DNA of 64,000 nucleotides. It comes from G963678255 sp963678255 (GTDB lineage: Bacteria > Cloacimonadota > Cloacimonadia > Cloacimonadales > WRIO01). This document shows, piece by piece, positions 36,251-44,357 of this stretch. Position 1 is the stretch's first letter. Every line of letters starts with the position of its first letter. The stretch lies in NCBI GenBank assembly GCA_963678255.2, contig CAXXTW010000001.1, forward strand, positions 1,240,001 through 1,304,000, written 5' to 3'. Made by a program: the position numbers and the translations under genes. Below the pieces are notes generated by a model. The model saw only the letters and a program-made list of their open reading frames with translations, did not search any database and was not told the DNA's origin.

Positions 36251-36970
36251 TTATTCAGAAATCTCAATATCTCTTTTTATTGGAAATGGTACAAAATTCT
36301 CTTTTATATTTTCTAATGAATGAAATATATTATCGTAGATATTGATTCTTTTATGATCTTCTGATAACTTTTTCAATATATTACGAATATACGAACGCTT
36401 TGATGTTCTATCCTCTGGACATATATTCTTTAAAAGTTTGAACCCTTTTTCTAAAGAATATTTCCTTAATAAACTTTCTTCTACTTCATATAGTGGACGA
36501 ATAATTTGATATGAACCTTCAAATATCTCCTGCTTTGCCTGCATTGTAGAAATCTCTCGACTATATATCATATTTAATAATAGTGTCTGGACAACATCAT
36601 TCTTATGATGAGCAAAACATATTTTTCTTACATTGATGGATTCTGCATACTCTAAAATGACCCTTCTTCTCATTCTTGAACACAAATAACACGGATTTCT
36701 TTTCTGCTCTGGAAAATGAGATTGATTGTATATATCAGTATTTATTACTTTTAAAAAATCTGCGTCTGTAAAATCAACTATCTGTTCTTTATGAGTGTTA
36801 ACAAAAATTGGAAATATCTTTAGATTTAAATGCTTTAATAGAAACCAAAGTCCTAAACTGTCCTTTCCTCCAGACACTCCTAAAACAACTGATTCACCTT
36901 CTTCCCACATTTTAAAGGCTTGATTAGTCTTCTTTATCTGTTCTAAAATAACACTTTCTAGACGGGTCAT
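36251..36970 (-). CDS. TtcA-like PP-loop tRNA sulfurtransferase
   Basis: The 239-residue protein has the ATP-pyrophosphatase loop SGGKDS at 33-38, a CxxC pair (NPCYLCSRMRR) near 92-95 and a third cysteine in LKNICPEDRTSKRSYIRN. These three cysteines match the iron-sulfur ligands of TtcA, which makes 2-thiocytidine at tRNA position 32; AHHKNDVVQTLLLNM is the family's histidine motif. A related TtcA-group enzyme with another tRNA target is possible. I prefer the ATG at 36970 because GAGAGGTG lies just before it; the GTG at 36976 is part of that ribosome site. It is divergent from fdhD. Confidence 0.82.
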   Translation of the reverse strand: MTRLESVILEQIKKTNQAFKMWEEGESVVLGVSGGKDSLGLWFLLKHLNLKIFPIFVNTHKEQIVDFTDADFLKVINTDIYNQSHFPEQKRNPCYLCSRMRRRVILEYAESINVRKICFAHHKNDVVQTLLLNMIYSREISTMQAKQEIFEGSYQIIRPLYEVEESLLRKYSLEKGFKLLKNICPEDRTSKRSYIRNILKKLSEDHKRINIYDNIFHSLENIKENFVPFPIKRDIEISE

Positions 36971-37057
36971 AATCACCTCTCTTTAAATAATCCAAAAAAA
37001 AACTTGCCTTAATTGTTGTAAAGAATTTATCTTAACATAAAATTATGTGGAAGTGGT

Positions 37058-37837
37058 ATGGAAGATAATATTCGTAGGCTATTTGAGATCAAACGCTATC
37101 ATGGAAAAACTAGTGAATTCATGACTGATATCGTTGTGCGTGAAAGCGATTTTAATATCTTTGTTAATGAAAAAAAGGTGATAACTTTATCAGTATTACC
37201 TGAAAAACTGGAAGAATTAGCTTATGGTTTTTTATACACTGAAAACATTCTCTATCATGAAGATGAAATTAAGGCTGTTGAATTTAATTTTTCTGATAAA
37301 TATATCAATTTTCAAATGAAAATCCCCCTAGATAGGATAAATGCTTTTCATCGGAATATGATCAAATCCACCAGTTGCTGTTCTGCTTTGGCTTCTTCTC
37401 TCTGTGGTTGCCGTATTGCTTTTCCAAAAACAGAATTGATCTCAGAAAAACTACTAAACTGTTTGCATGAATTTGAAAAAAAATCTGCTTTGTTTAGAGA
37501 AACAGGAGCTGTTCATAGTTGTGCTATCATTAGAAACTATCAATTTTGCTCCTTTGCTGAAGATATTGGAAGACATAATGCCTTGGATAAAGTGACAGGG
37601 GACTGTTTCAAAAAACATTTCCCTTTTAATGATTGCATTCTTTTTACCTCCGGCAGAATAACTTCTGAAATTGTAAAAAAATGTATTCGTGCTGGTTATT
37701 CAACAATAGTGTCTCACTCGGCTCCTACTTCTGAAGCGATTAGGTTAGGATGGGATCATAAAATCTATCTCATCGGATTTGCCAGAGCAAATCGTTTTAA
37801 TATATACTCGGGTTTTGAACAATTAATTATTAAATAA
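37058..37837 (+). CDS. fdhD: Formate dehydrogenase sulfurtransferase FdhD
   Basis: The 259-residue protein has the FdhD signatures EDIGRHNALDKVTGD and SGRITSEIVKKCIRAGYSTIVSHSAPTSEA (given here in pieces), plus GFARANRFNIY at the end. FdhD passes sulfur from IscS to the molybdenum or tungsten cofactor of formate dehydrogenase. The loop that normally holds CxxC reads STSCCSALASSLCG, so the standard CxxC is changed to adjacent cysteines plus a later CGC. No formate dehydrogenase gene is in the window; fhs at 61.6-63.3 kb is another formate-linked gene. Confidence 0.88.
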   Translation: MEDNIRRLFEIKRYHGKTSEFMTDIVVRESDFNIFVNEKKVITLSVLPEKLEELAYGFLYTENILYHEDEIKAVEFNFSDKYINFQMKIPLDRINAFHRNMIKSTSCCSALASSLCGCRIAFPKTELISEKLLNCLHEFEKKSALFRETGAVHSCAIIRNYQFCSFAEDIGRHNALDKVTGDCFKKHFPFNDCILFTSGRITSEIVKKCIRAGYSTIVSHSAPTSEAIRLGWDHKIYLIGFARANRFNIYSGFEQLIIK

Positions 37838-37848
37838 TGGAGGTTTAA

Positions 37849-39369
37849 ATGAAAGTAAGTTTAACCACAGAATTAAATCAGGAGAAAGTTATCTTTATTC
37901 CTGCTTTTGAATCGTTTAGTATTGATAATCTAAAAAAAGTACTAAATTCTACCTTAATGAAATCCTTACAAGCTCTTGTTGAAAGAAAAAACTACAAATG
38001 GGAGAAAGATTCTGTTTTAGAACTTACCATCCCATGTCATAAAGAAACTTATGATGTTGTGCTGTTCGGGATGGATAAAGCTGAAGATCTTCAATCTGTT
38101 GAAGGTATTCAATCTCTTTTTGCTCAATTTTATCAGCTAAGTTCTAAAAAGAAAATGTCTGGTTTTCAAACAATTGCTGATCATTTAACAAATAATGTCA
38201 ATCAAATGGAATTAATTATTGAAAAAGGTATTCAAACTCTTATTGAATCTTCTTATACTTTTGATACTTTCAAAACCAAAAAAAATGATTATATTCTTAA
38301 ATCTGTTGATTTTATTACTAATTATCAGATCGATCAAATTCAAGATATTATTGCTATGGGGGAATTGATCGGAGAAGCGGTTAATATTGCTAAACAACTG
38401 GTAAATGAACCTGCTAATGAACTTAATCCTAGAAAAATGGCTGAAATGGCTCAAAAAACTGGTAATGCTTATGACTTTGAAGTTAAAGTTCATGATGAAA
38501 AAAAGATTGCTTCTTTTGGAATGGAAGCCTATATTAGTGTGGCTAAAGGTTCTGAAAATCAACCTCGTTTGATTATTATGTATCACAAAGGTAATCCCGA
38601 AAATCCTCAAGATATTGTTGGTTTAGTTGGAAAAGGTCTTACTTATGATAGCGGTGGGTATAATATTAAACCAGGTGACAGCATGCAAAATATGAAAAAC
38701 GATATGGGCGGTGCTGCTGCTGTAATTGGTGCTATGGCTGCTATCAGTAAAGCAAAATTGCCTATTAATATTACTGCTGTCATTGCTGCTTGTGAAAATA
38801 TGATTTCTGGAAGAGCTTACAGACCTGGTGATATCATTGGAACTATGGCAGGTAAAACTGTTGAAATTACTTCCACCGATGCAGAAGGCCGATTAACTTT
38901 AGCTGATGCGATTCACTATGCCATTAAACATGAAAGAGTGAATAAAATCATCGATGTAGCGACACTAACTGGAGCGGCTGTCGTTGCTTTGGCAGGTGTC
39001 AGATCTGCCATAATAAGCAATAATGATGACCTTTGCAATACCTTATTGAGCGTAGAAAAGATGGCTAATGAGAAATTCTGGCGTTTACCTAATGATACTG
39101 AATATGCTGAACTAAATAAATCTGAAGTAGCTGATCTGAAAAACACTGGAGGAAGATGGGGTGGAGCAATCACCGCAGGTTTATTTGTTGGCGAATTTGT
39201 TCAAAATTTACCTTGGATGCATTTAGACATTGCTGGATCAGCTTTTTGCGAAAAACCAAAAGCTTGGCAACAAAAAGGTGCTACTGGTACGCCTGTAAAA
39301 TCCTTGTTCTATTTCTTTAAAGAACTTTCTAAATCTAATCCTGCTTTTGTAAAAAAGAATAAAAAATAG
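37849..39369 (+). CDS. pepA: Leucyl aminopeptidase (M17 family)
   Basis: The 506-residue protein has the M17 C-terminal catalytic domain. Metal-binding and catalytic residues are visible: K262 and D267 in GKGLTYDSGG, the MKNDMGGAAAV segment, and D344/E346/R348 in STDAEGRLTLADA, with the same spacings as E. coli PepA. It removes N-terminal residues from peptides in the cytoplasm as a hexamer. A GGAGG ribosome site precedes the start, 11 nt after fdhD. The ArsC-like gene follows after 9 nt, so the three probably form an operon. Confidence 0.94.
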   Translation: MKVSLTTELNQEKVIFIPAFESFSIDNLKKVLNSTLMKSLQALVERKNYKWEKDSVLELTIPCHKETYDVVLFGMDKAEDLQSVEGIQSLFAQFYQLSSKKKMSGFQTIADHLTNNVNQMELIIEKGIQTLIESSYTFDTFKTKKNDYILKSVDFITNYQIDQIQDIIAMGELIGEAVNIAKQLVNEPANELNPRKMAEMAQKTGNAYDFEVKVHDEKKIASFGMEAYISVAKGSENQPRLIIMYHKGNPENPQDIVGLVGKGLTYDSGGYNIKPGDSMQNMKNDMGGAAAVIGAMAAISKAKLPINITAVIAACENMISGRAYRPGDIIGTMAGKTVEITSTDAEGRLTLADAIHYAIKHERVNKIIDVATLTGAAVVALAGVRSAIISNNDDLCNTLLSVEKMANEKFWRLPNDTEYAELNKSEVADLKNTGGRWGGAITAGLFVGEFVQNLPWMHLDIAGSAFCEKPKAWQQKGATGTPVKSLFYFFKELSKSNPAFVKKNKK

Positions 39370-39378
39370 AGGTTTGGA

Positions 39379-39720
39379 TTGATTCAGGTTTTTGGAACGC
39401 TTAAATGTAAAGAAACTCAGAAAGCTATACGCTTTCTAAAAGAAAGAAGATTGGATTTCCAATTTATAAATCTTCAAATTAAAGGCATGAGTGCGGGAGA
39501 GCTTAAAAAGGTCTCCCTATTCATTCCTATTGAAGAACTCATTGATGTAAATAGTAAAGAATTTCTACGTTTAAATCTTAAATATATGAGATTCGATATC
39601 ACTGAAAAATTGCTTGAATTTCCCTTACTCTTCAAAACACCTGTCATCAGAACATCAAAAAAAGCTTATTTAGGCTTTCTTCCTGATACTATGAAAGAAT
39701 TCATTGAGAAAGAAAAATAA
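39379..39720 (+). CDS. ArsC/Spx-like thioredoxin-fold protein
   Basis: The 113-residue protein begins IQVFGTLKCKETQKAIRFLKERRLDFQFINLQ, the pattern of the ArsC/Spx/YffB family, with one cysteine in the active loop (LKCKET). The family also shows the later KTPVIRTSKKAYLGF (P-V region). The start codon is TTG, supported by GAGG a few bases upstream and by the beginning of the domain. True arsenate reductases need further conserved arginines that are not obvious, so a role as a general thiol reductase-like protein or regulator is as likely. Confidence 0.75.
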   Translation: MIQVFGTLKCKETQKAIRFLKERRLDFQFINLQIKGMSAGELKKVSLFIPIEELIDVNSKEFLRLNLKYMRFDITEKLLEFPLLFKTPVIRTSKKAYLGFLPDTMKEFIEKEK

Positions 39721-40214
39721 CTTCATGAAAAATTCTCTTATAAACAAACTTTTGTATGTACTTCCATTATTCGTGAAGAATGGTTTGTAAGTCTCCTTAT
39801 TTTTCTGATGAAAATGAAATCTTTAAAAATAGTTTGGATTGTCATAGAAAATCTAAAGATAAAAGAAATGAAATAGTATGTTTTATTCATTCATTTTCCG
39901 ATTTTTATAATTTCTTTGATTAAAAATCAACTTAAAGTATTACTGTTTAATGTTTCTTCTCTTGATATGCTGGCATGTTAAAAAGTTATGAATTTAAAGA
40001 CCTAAATTTGGACTTATCATTCATTTTAACAACTGAAATAAACTGTTATTTTCTTTATGTTTTTTTTAATTGATTTACTCTCTATTCAATTAAGATCGGA
40101 TTAAAATTAAAATACTCGGATTGTCCCTAAAATTTAGCTTGACTTTTTAACTCAAGTGTAATTTTGTAACAATTCATTTAGAAATAAAGTAGATGTGTTC
40201 CAGGAGGAAAGGAA
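39721..40214. other. Intergenic stretch with one hairpin
   Basis: No gene is visible. A hairpin at 39764-39783 (ccattattc with gaagaatgg, one mismatch) may end the fdhD-pepA-ArsC-like operon, though its T-run is poor. Near the right end, TTGACT at 40139 is a possible -35 for the PpiD-like gene, without a convincing -10. The remainder is AT-rich. Confidence 0.4.
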
Positions 40215-41999
40215 ATGCTTGAGGGCTTAAGAAAAAATCAAAAGTGGATTATTGTGGTCACAGCCTTTTTGTTTATTTTAGGGATGGCTGTTATCGGTGT
40301 CCAATCAGTTTTTAGTCCAAAACCCCATGTTGGTAAGGTTTATGGAAAAAAGGTATATTATCAGGATTATGACAGACAATTGAGAGAACATATCAGTCAA
40401 TATATAAATCAAAATCCTAAAGCTAATATCGATGATCAAACTTTCCAACGTTTAAATGATGAGTTTTGGAGAAATTTTACTCAAAAAACTATCATGGAAA
40501 AACAACTTAAACGTTATCACATCAGTGTTAAAGATAATGACGTTTTAGACAAAATTAAAAATGAGCCTCCTCAAGAATTGATGACTAACGAACAATTCCA
40601 AACTAATGGCCAATTTGATAAAAGCAAATACATGACTGCTTTAACACAAAGCCCTGAATTTGCTAATGCCGTTGAACAATATGTTCGTTCTGTCTTACCT
40701 TATGAAAAACTTGAAAAGAAAATTAAAGCTGAAACAAAAATCGTTGAAGACTCTGTCAGAATTGACTATGTTGATAAAAATGATAAAGTCTCGGCTAAAG
40801 TTGTTTTCTTTGATATCAATACTTTGCCTGCTGAAAACGTTACAGATGCAGAAATCAAAGCTTATTACGATAAGAATAAAGAAGAAAAATATAAAAAAGA
40901 AGCTTCTAGAAAATTTAAATTTGTCAAATTTACCATTCAAGCTAGTAATGAAGATATTGCACGTGCTAAATCAGATATCGATAATATCTATCAACAAATA
41001 CTTGCCGGTGATGATTTTGCTAAATTAGCTACTGACTATTCACAGGATCCAGGCTCTGCCCAAAATGGCGGAGATATCGGTTTCTTTGGTAAAGGAAGAA
41101 TGATAAAAGAATTTGAAGATGCTGCTTTTGGTCTTGAAGTAGGTCAGGTTAGTGCGCCTATTAAAACCAGTTTTGGCTGGCATATCATTAAAACTACCGC
41201 TAAAAAGAAGAATGATAAAGGTGAACCTGAAGTTCAAGCTAGTCATATCTTGATTACTATTGCTCCAAGTGAAAAAACTAAAATGGAAATGAAAGATAAA
41301 GCGAACGAATTCTATGAATTAGCTAAAAAACAAGGCCTTGAAAAAGTTGCTAAAAATCAAAAATTAGAAGTTCAGGAAACTCCTGAATTTGATAAAAAAG
41401 CTGAATATATCCCTATGCTTGGTCGTTTCCCTCATCTTGTTAAAATTGCTTTCAAAGAAAACGTTGGTCATATTAATGAACCTTTAAAAATCTATGACGG
41501 TTCTTATGTTATCCCTGAATTGTCTTCTAAACTTGGGGTTCATTATGATGAAATTGATGTAGTAAAAACTGCTATCAAAACTCAACTCGATCGCGCTAAA
41601 CGTGCTGACAAAGCTCTTGCTTTAGCAAATAATTTTAGTAAACAAAATCCAACAGATAAAATTATTGAAGCTGCTCAAGCTCAGGGTTTGAAAGTTCTGG
41701 ATGTTCAACAAATTAATAAAGCTGGATATCTTCCTGAAGTTGGTAATGTCCCTGAATTAAATAAAGCTCTCTTAGCTTTGGAAGTTGGGAAAATTACAGC
41801 TCCTGTTAAATCAGATAAAGGTGCCTTTATTGGTCTCATCACTGAAAGAATTAAACCAGATATGAATGCTTTCAATAAAGATAAGAAAAAAATTACCGAA
41901 GATTACAAAACTACTAAAGAAAATCAACACTATTCTGAATGGTATCGTAAAGTGATGGAAGAAGCAAAAGTCGAAGATTATCGCTATCTTTACTATTAA
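40215..41999 (+). CDS. PpiD/SurA-like periplasmic peptidyl-prolyl isomerase
   Basis: The 594-residue protein has one N-terminal membrane anchor (about 10-29), a SurA/PpiD-type chaperone region (about 35-215), and a parvulin domain at about 230-330 (DDFAKLATDYSQDPGSAQNGGDIGFFGKG, split here, and APIKTSFGWHIIK). A partial second parvulin-like start follows (EVQASHILITI), and further C-terminal helices and ALEVGKITAPVKSDKGAFIGLI resemble a degenerate third copy. It probably helps fold outer-membrane and secreted proteins. GGAGGAAAGG precedes the start. It is a single gene ended by a strong terminator. Confidence 0.87.
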   Translation: MLEGLRKNQKWIIVVTAFLFILGMAVIGVQSVFSPKPHVGKVYGKKVYYQDYDRQLREHISQYINQNPKANIDDQTFQRLNDEFWRNFTQKTIMEKQLKRYHISVKDNDVLDKIKNEPPQELMTNEQFQTNGQFDKSKYMTALTQSPEFANAVEQYVRSVLPYEKLEKKIKAETKIVEDSVRIDYVDKNDKVSAKVVFFDINTLPAENVTDAEIKAYYDKNKEEKYKKEASRKFKFVKFTIQASNEDIARAKSDIDNIYQQILAGDDFAKLATDYSQDPGSAQNGGDIGFFGKGRMIKEFEDAAFGLEVGQVSAPIKTSFGWHIIKTTAKKKNDKGEPEVQASHILITIAPSEKTKMEMKDKANEFYELAKKQGLEKVAKNQKLEVQETPEFDKKAEYIPMLGRFPHLVKIAFKENVGHINEPLKIYDGSYVIPELSSKLGVHYDEIDVVKTAIKTQLDRAKRADKALALANNFSKQNPTDKIIEAAQAQGLKVLDVQQINKAGYLPEVGNVPELNKALLALEVGKITAPVKSDKGAFIGLITERIKPDMNAFNKDKKKITEDYKTTKENQHYSEWYRKVMEEAKVEDYRYLYY

Positions 42000-42037
42000 T
42001 CCTTTCCTAAATATAAAATCGGATTAAATCCGAAATT

Positions 42038-42069
42038 GCAAAACCCCGATTATCGGGGTTTTGCTTTTT
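42038..42069 (+). terminator. Rho-independent terminator after the PpiD-like gene
   Basis: A GC-rich stem formed by gcaaaaccccgat (42038-42050) and atcggggttttgc (42052-42064), with the loop closing around ATTA, is followed by TTTTT. Confidence 0.9.
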
Positions 42070-42293
42070 GTTTAAAACCTAATCTTTCTTTCATTTTCAT
42101 ATTTCATTAATTCTTGTTGTAGTCATTAAATTATCATGCCATTTTCTTCTTCATGACTTTGGATTTCTTTCTTATTCCTTACTGCTTGCTTACTCCTTCC
42201 TTGGAGCTTGCTTGGAGTTTGCCCATTAAAATATTATGCTGAGTTTGCTCAATTTCGTCTCCAATTTCAAATACCTTTTACACTTTCTCTCCT

Positions 42294-42430
42294 ATGAAAC
42301 ACCTTGTGTATTTGTCTATTTTAATTAATTAATCCATAAAATATATTAAATATCCAAGTATCAAGACAAAAGAAATGAAATGAACAATACCATCTCAAAG
42401 AAATGAAAAGACTTTATTCAACATATTCCA
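42294..42430. repeat. Diverged head copy of the 206-bp repeat
   Basis: This begins with the same atgaaacaccttgtg end as the two full units and follows them for about 100 bp (including the ttaattaattaatcc core and caagacaaaag), then diverges. It lacks the right-hand end. Confidence 0.8.
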
Positions 42431-42474
42431 TCCTAAAGATATCCTCCAACGATGATGATTATCTCTTATCTCCT

Positions 42475-42680
42475 ATGAAACACCTTGTGTATTTGTCTAT
42501 TTTAATTAATTAATCCATAAAATATATTAAATATCCAGGTATCAAGACAAAAGTAATGAACAATACTATCTCAAAGAAATATCCATATCTTCTCCAATAG
42601 ATGTCAATTTTTTAAAAGGACAATCTCAAAACAAGGTGTTTCATTTTTACCAAACAGGCAACAGCCTGATATGAGCTCCT
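42475..42680. repeat. 206-bp tandem unit, copy 1, holding a 170-bp element with 14-bp inverted ends
   Basis: The segment 42475-42644 starts with atgaaacaccttgt and ends with its exact reverse complement acaaggtgtttcat. The remaining 36 bp contain a small hairpin (caggc-aaca-gcctg). The element has no coding capacity. It looks like a MITE or other non-autonomous element, now carried in tandem. The adjacent unit at 42681 is nearly identical. Confidence 0.82.
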
Positions 42681-42883
42681 ATGAAACACCTTGTGTATTT
42701 GTCTATTTTAATTAATTAATCCATAAAATATATTAAATATCCAGGTATCAAGACAAAAGTAATGAACAATACTATCTCAAAGAAATATCCATATCTTCTC
42801 CAATAGATGTCAATTTTTTAAAAGGACAATCTCAAAACAAGGTGTTTCATTTTTACCAAACAGGCAACAGCCTGATATGAGCT
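42681..42883. repeat. 206-bp tandem unit, copy 2
   Basis: This is a near-exact copy of 42475-42677, offset by 206 bp, with the same inverted ends at 42681-42694 and 42837-42850. The near-identity points to recent duplication. Confidence 0.82.
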
Positions 42884-42915
42884 TTTATCTGCAAATCTCC
42901 GATTTGCCATTATCT

Positions 42916-42933
42916 GTAGTGCGTCAGCACTAC
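42916..42933. repeat. REP-like palindrome GTAGTGC-GTCA-GCACTAC
   Basis: A perfect 7-bp stem with a GTCA loop, flanked on both sides by CATTATC. It begins with GTAG, the tetranucleotide typical at the foot of REP hairpins. A diverged inverted copy lies at 56073-56092. A second hairpin (gcaaatc-tcc-gatttgc) sits just to its left at about 42891-42907. Confidence 0.6.
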
Positions 42934-42957
42934 CATTATCTTCTCAAACAGTTATCA

Positions 42958-43027
42958 TTTTTGAAAAAGACAATCTCAAAACAAGGTGTTTCATTTTTAC
43001 CAAACAGGCAACAGCCTGATATGAGCT
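42958..43027. repeat. Tail-only copy of the 206-bp repeat
   Basis: The segment matches the last ~70 bp of the two full units, including the acaaggtgtttcat end (42981-42994) and the caggcaacagcctg hairpin. The head is missing, replaced by the REP-like hairpins to its left. Confidence 0.75.
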
Positions 43028-43120
43028 CTTATATAAATGAATTGGATTGTTCATAATATACATTTCTTTACTTGACAAACAACCAAACCTGATCTTTCTT
43101 AAAAAGAAAACTCAGGAGTT

Positions 43121-43993
43121 ATGATGAATAACCCAATACCACGAGTAGCAGCTATCCATGATTTATCGGGTTTAGGAAGAGTTGCTTTAATGGTTGTGAT
43201 TCCCATTCTTTCATCCATGGGGATTCAAGTTACTCCTTTACCTACGGCTGTATTGTCTTCAAATACTGCTTTTGATGATTTCAAAATGTTAGATTTAACC
43301 CATCAAATGTCTCTATTTATTGAACATTGGAAAAAAGAAAATATAAACTTTGATTGTATTTACAGTGGTTTCTTAGGATCAGATCAGCAGATTGATATTG
43401 TTATTGATTTTATTCAGTATTTTAATCAAGATAAACAATTAGTCGTTATTGATCCTGTTTTGGGTGATAATGGAATTGCCTATTCTCCAATGTCAGGAAA
43501 ATTAATTGAAAAAATGAAACGTCTGATTACTTATGCTGATTTGATTACTCCGAATCTGACTGAAGTCTGTTTACTTCTCGATATACCTTATGAAGATACG
43601 CCTTCTATTGATAAATTAAAAAACTGGGCTAAGCAATTGGCTGAGAAAGGTCCAAATAAAGTTGTGATTACCAGTGTGAGAGAAGAAAATAATTTAGATC
43701 TTACCTCTGTTATTGCTTATAGCAAAAAAACAGATAAATTTTGGAAGGTTTCTTGTACCTATATCCCTACTGAATATCCAGGTACTGGTGATATCTTTAC
43801 AAGTGTATTAACTGGAAGTTTACTTTTAGGAGATTCTTTGCCTATTGCGCTTGATCGGGCTGTTCAGTTTTCTTCTTTAGCCGTTAGAACTACTTTTGGT
43901 TATGATATTAATCCCAATGAAGGTGTCATCATTGAGAGGATTTTGGATAGTCTTAAAGCACCAATTTTAATGAGTACTTATCAACTGATATAA
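43121..43993 (+). CDS. Pyridoxal/pyridoxamine kinase-family protein
   Basis: The 290-residue ribokinase-fold protein begins RVAAIHDLSGLGRVALMVVIPILSSMG and TPLPTAVLSSNTAF, the PdxY/PdxK pattern. It has the middle segment VIDPVLGDNG, LITPNLTEVCLLL and the catalytic-base region YPGTGDIFTSVLTG. The GTGD aspartate is the expected general base. It probably phosphorylates B6 vitamers for cofactor salvage; a hydroxymethylpyrimidine kinase role is less likely from the N-terminus. TTGACA at 43072 is a possible -35, with a weak -10. It converges on the efflux operon. Confidence 0.83.
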   Translation: MMNNPIPRVAAIHDLSGLGRVALMVVIPILSSMGIQVTPLPTAVLSSNTAFDDFKMLDLTHQMSLFIEHWKKENINFDCIYSGFLGSDQQIDIVIDFIQYFNQDKQLVVIDPVLGDNGIAYSPMSGKLIEKMKRLITYADLITPNLTEVCLLLDIPYEDTPSIDKLKNWAKQLAEKGPNKVVITSVREENNLDLTSVIAYSKKTDKFWKVSCTYIPTEYPGTGDIFTSVLTGSLLLGDSLPIALDRAVQFSSLAVRTTFGYDINPNEGVIIERILDSLKAPILMSTYQLI

Positions 43994-43999
43994 AAAAAA

Positions 44000-44028
44000 G
44001 CATAACCGGTTTTTCATGCCGGTTATGC
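44000..44028. terminator. Bidirectional terminator between the kinase gene and the efflux operon
   Basis: The 10-bp stem gcataaccgg (44000-44009) pairs with ccggttatgc (44019-44028). On the minus strand it is followed by eight T residues, so it is strongest as the end of the efflux operon; the plus-strand T-run is weaker. Confidence 0.85.
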
Positions 44029-44050
44029 AAATTCTATTTATCACTTAAAC

Positions 44051-44347
44051 TTAAATATCCTCATCAATTGTCCAACTATTAACAAAAATCAATTCATTGT
44101 CATTATAAGCTACTTTATTAAATTGATTAATATGCTTTTTAACAGCATGACATTGATTCTCATTACAGGTAACAAATACTATTGAGTTCAAACCTGGCCA
44201 TATTGGTGTATTGAGCCTGGGCTCTCCTTTTGGAAACTGACCAGTTGCTTCTTCTATCATCTGAAAACTAGTGATATTTTCCTGCTTAAATATTTCCAAT
44301 AAAGGACTTAAAGAACTAATATTGCACGATACATACATCATTTTCAT
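44051..44347 (-). CDS. PG0541-like small protein associated with RND transporter
   Basis: The 98-residue soluble protein starts KMMYVSCNISSLSPLLEIFKQENITSFQMIEEATGQ (shown here in part: MYVSCNISSLSPLLEIF) and has NTPIWPGLNSIVFVTCNE, resembling the small PII-fold-like proteins annotated as PG0541-family transporter-associated proteins that sit after RND pumps in Bacteroidota. The biochemical role is unknown; a ferredoxin-like or PII-like fold suggests regulation of the pump. It is the last gene of the operon, 10 nt after the pump gene. Confidence 0.68.
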   Translation of the reverse strand: MKMMYVSCNISSLSPLLEIFKQENITSFQMIEEATGQFPKGEPRLNTPIWPGLNSIVFVTCNENQCHAVKKHINQFNKVAYNDNELIFVNSWTIDEDI

Positions 44348-44357
44348 TATACATCTC

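Noticed and set aside
42294..43027. Possible CRISPR or phage-like repeat block
   Set aside because: The repeated units are 206 bp with inverted ends and no variable spacers; tandem MITE-like duplication explains them better.
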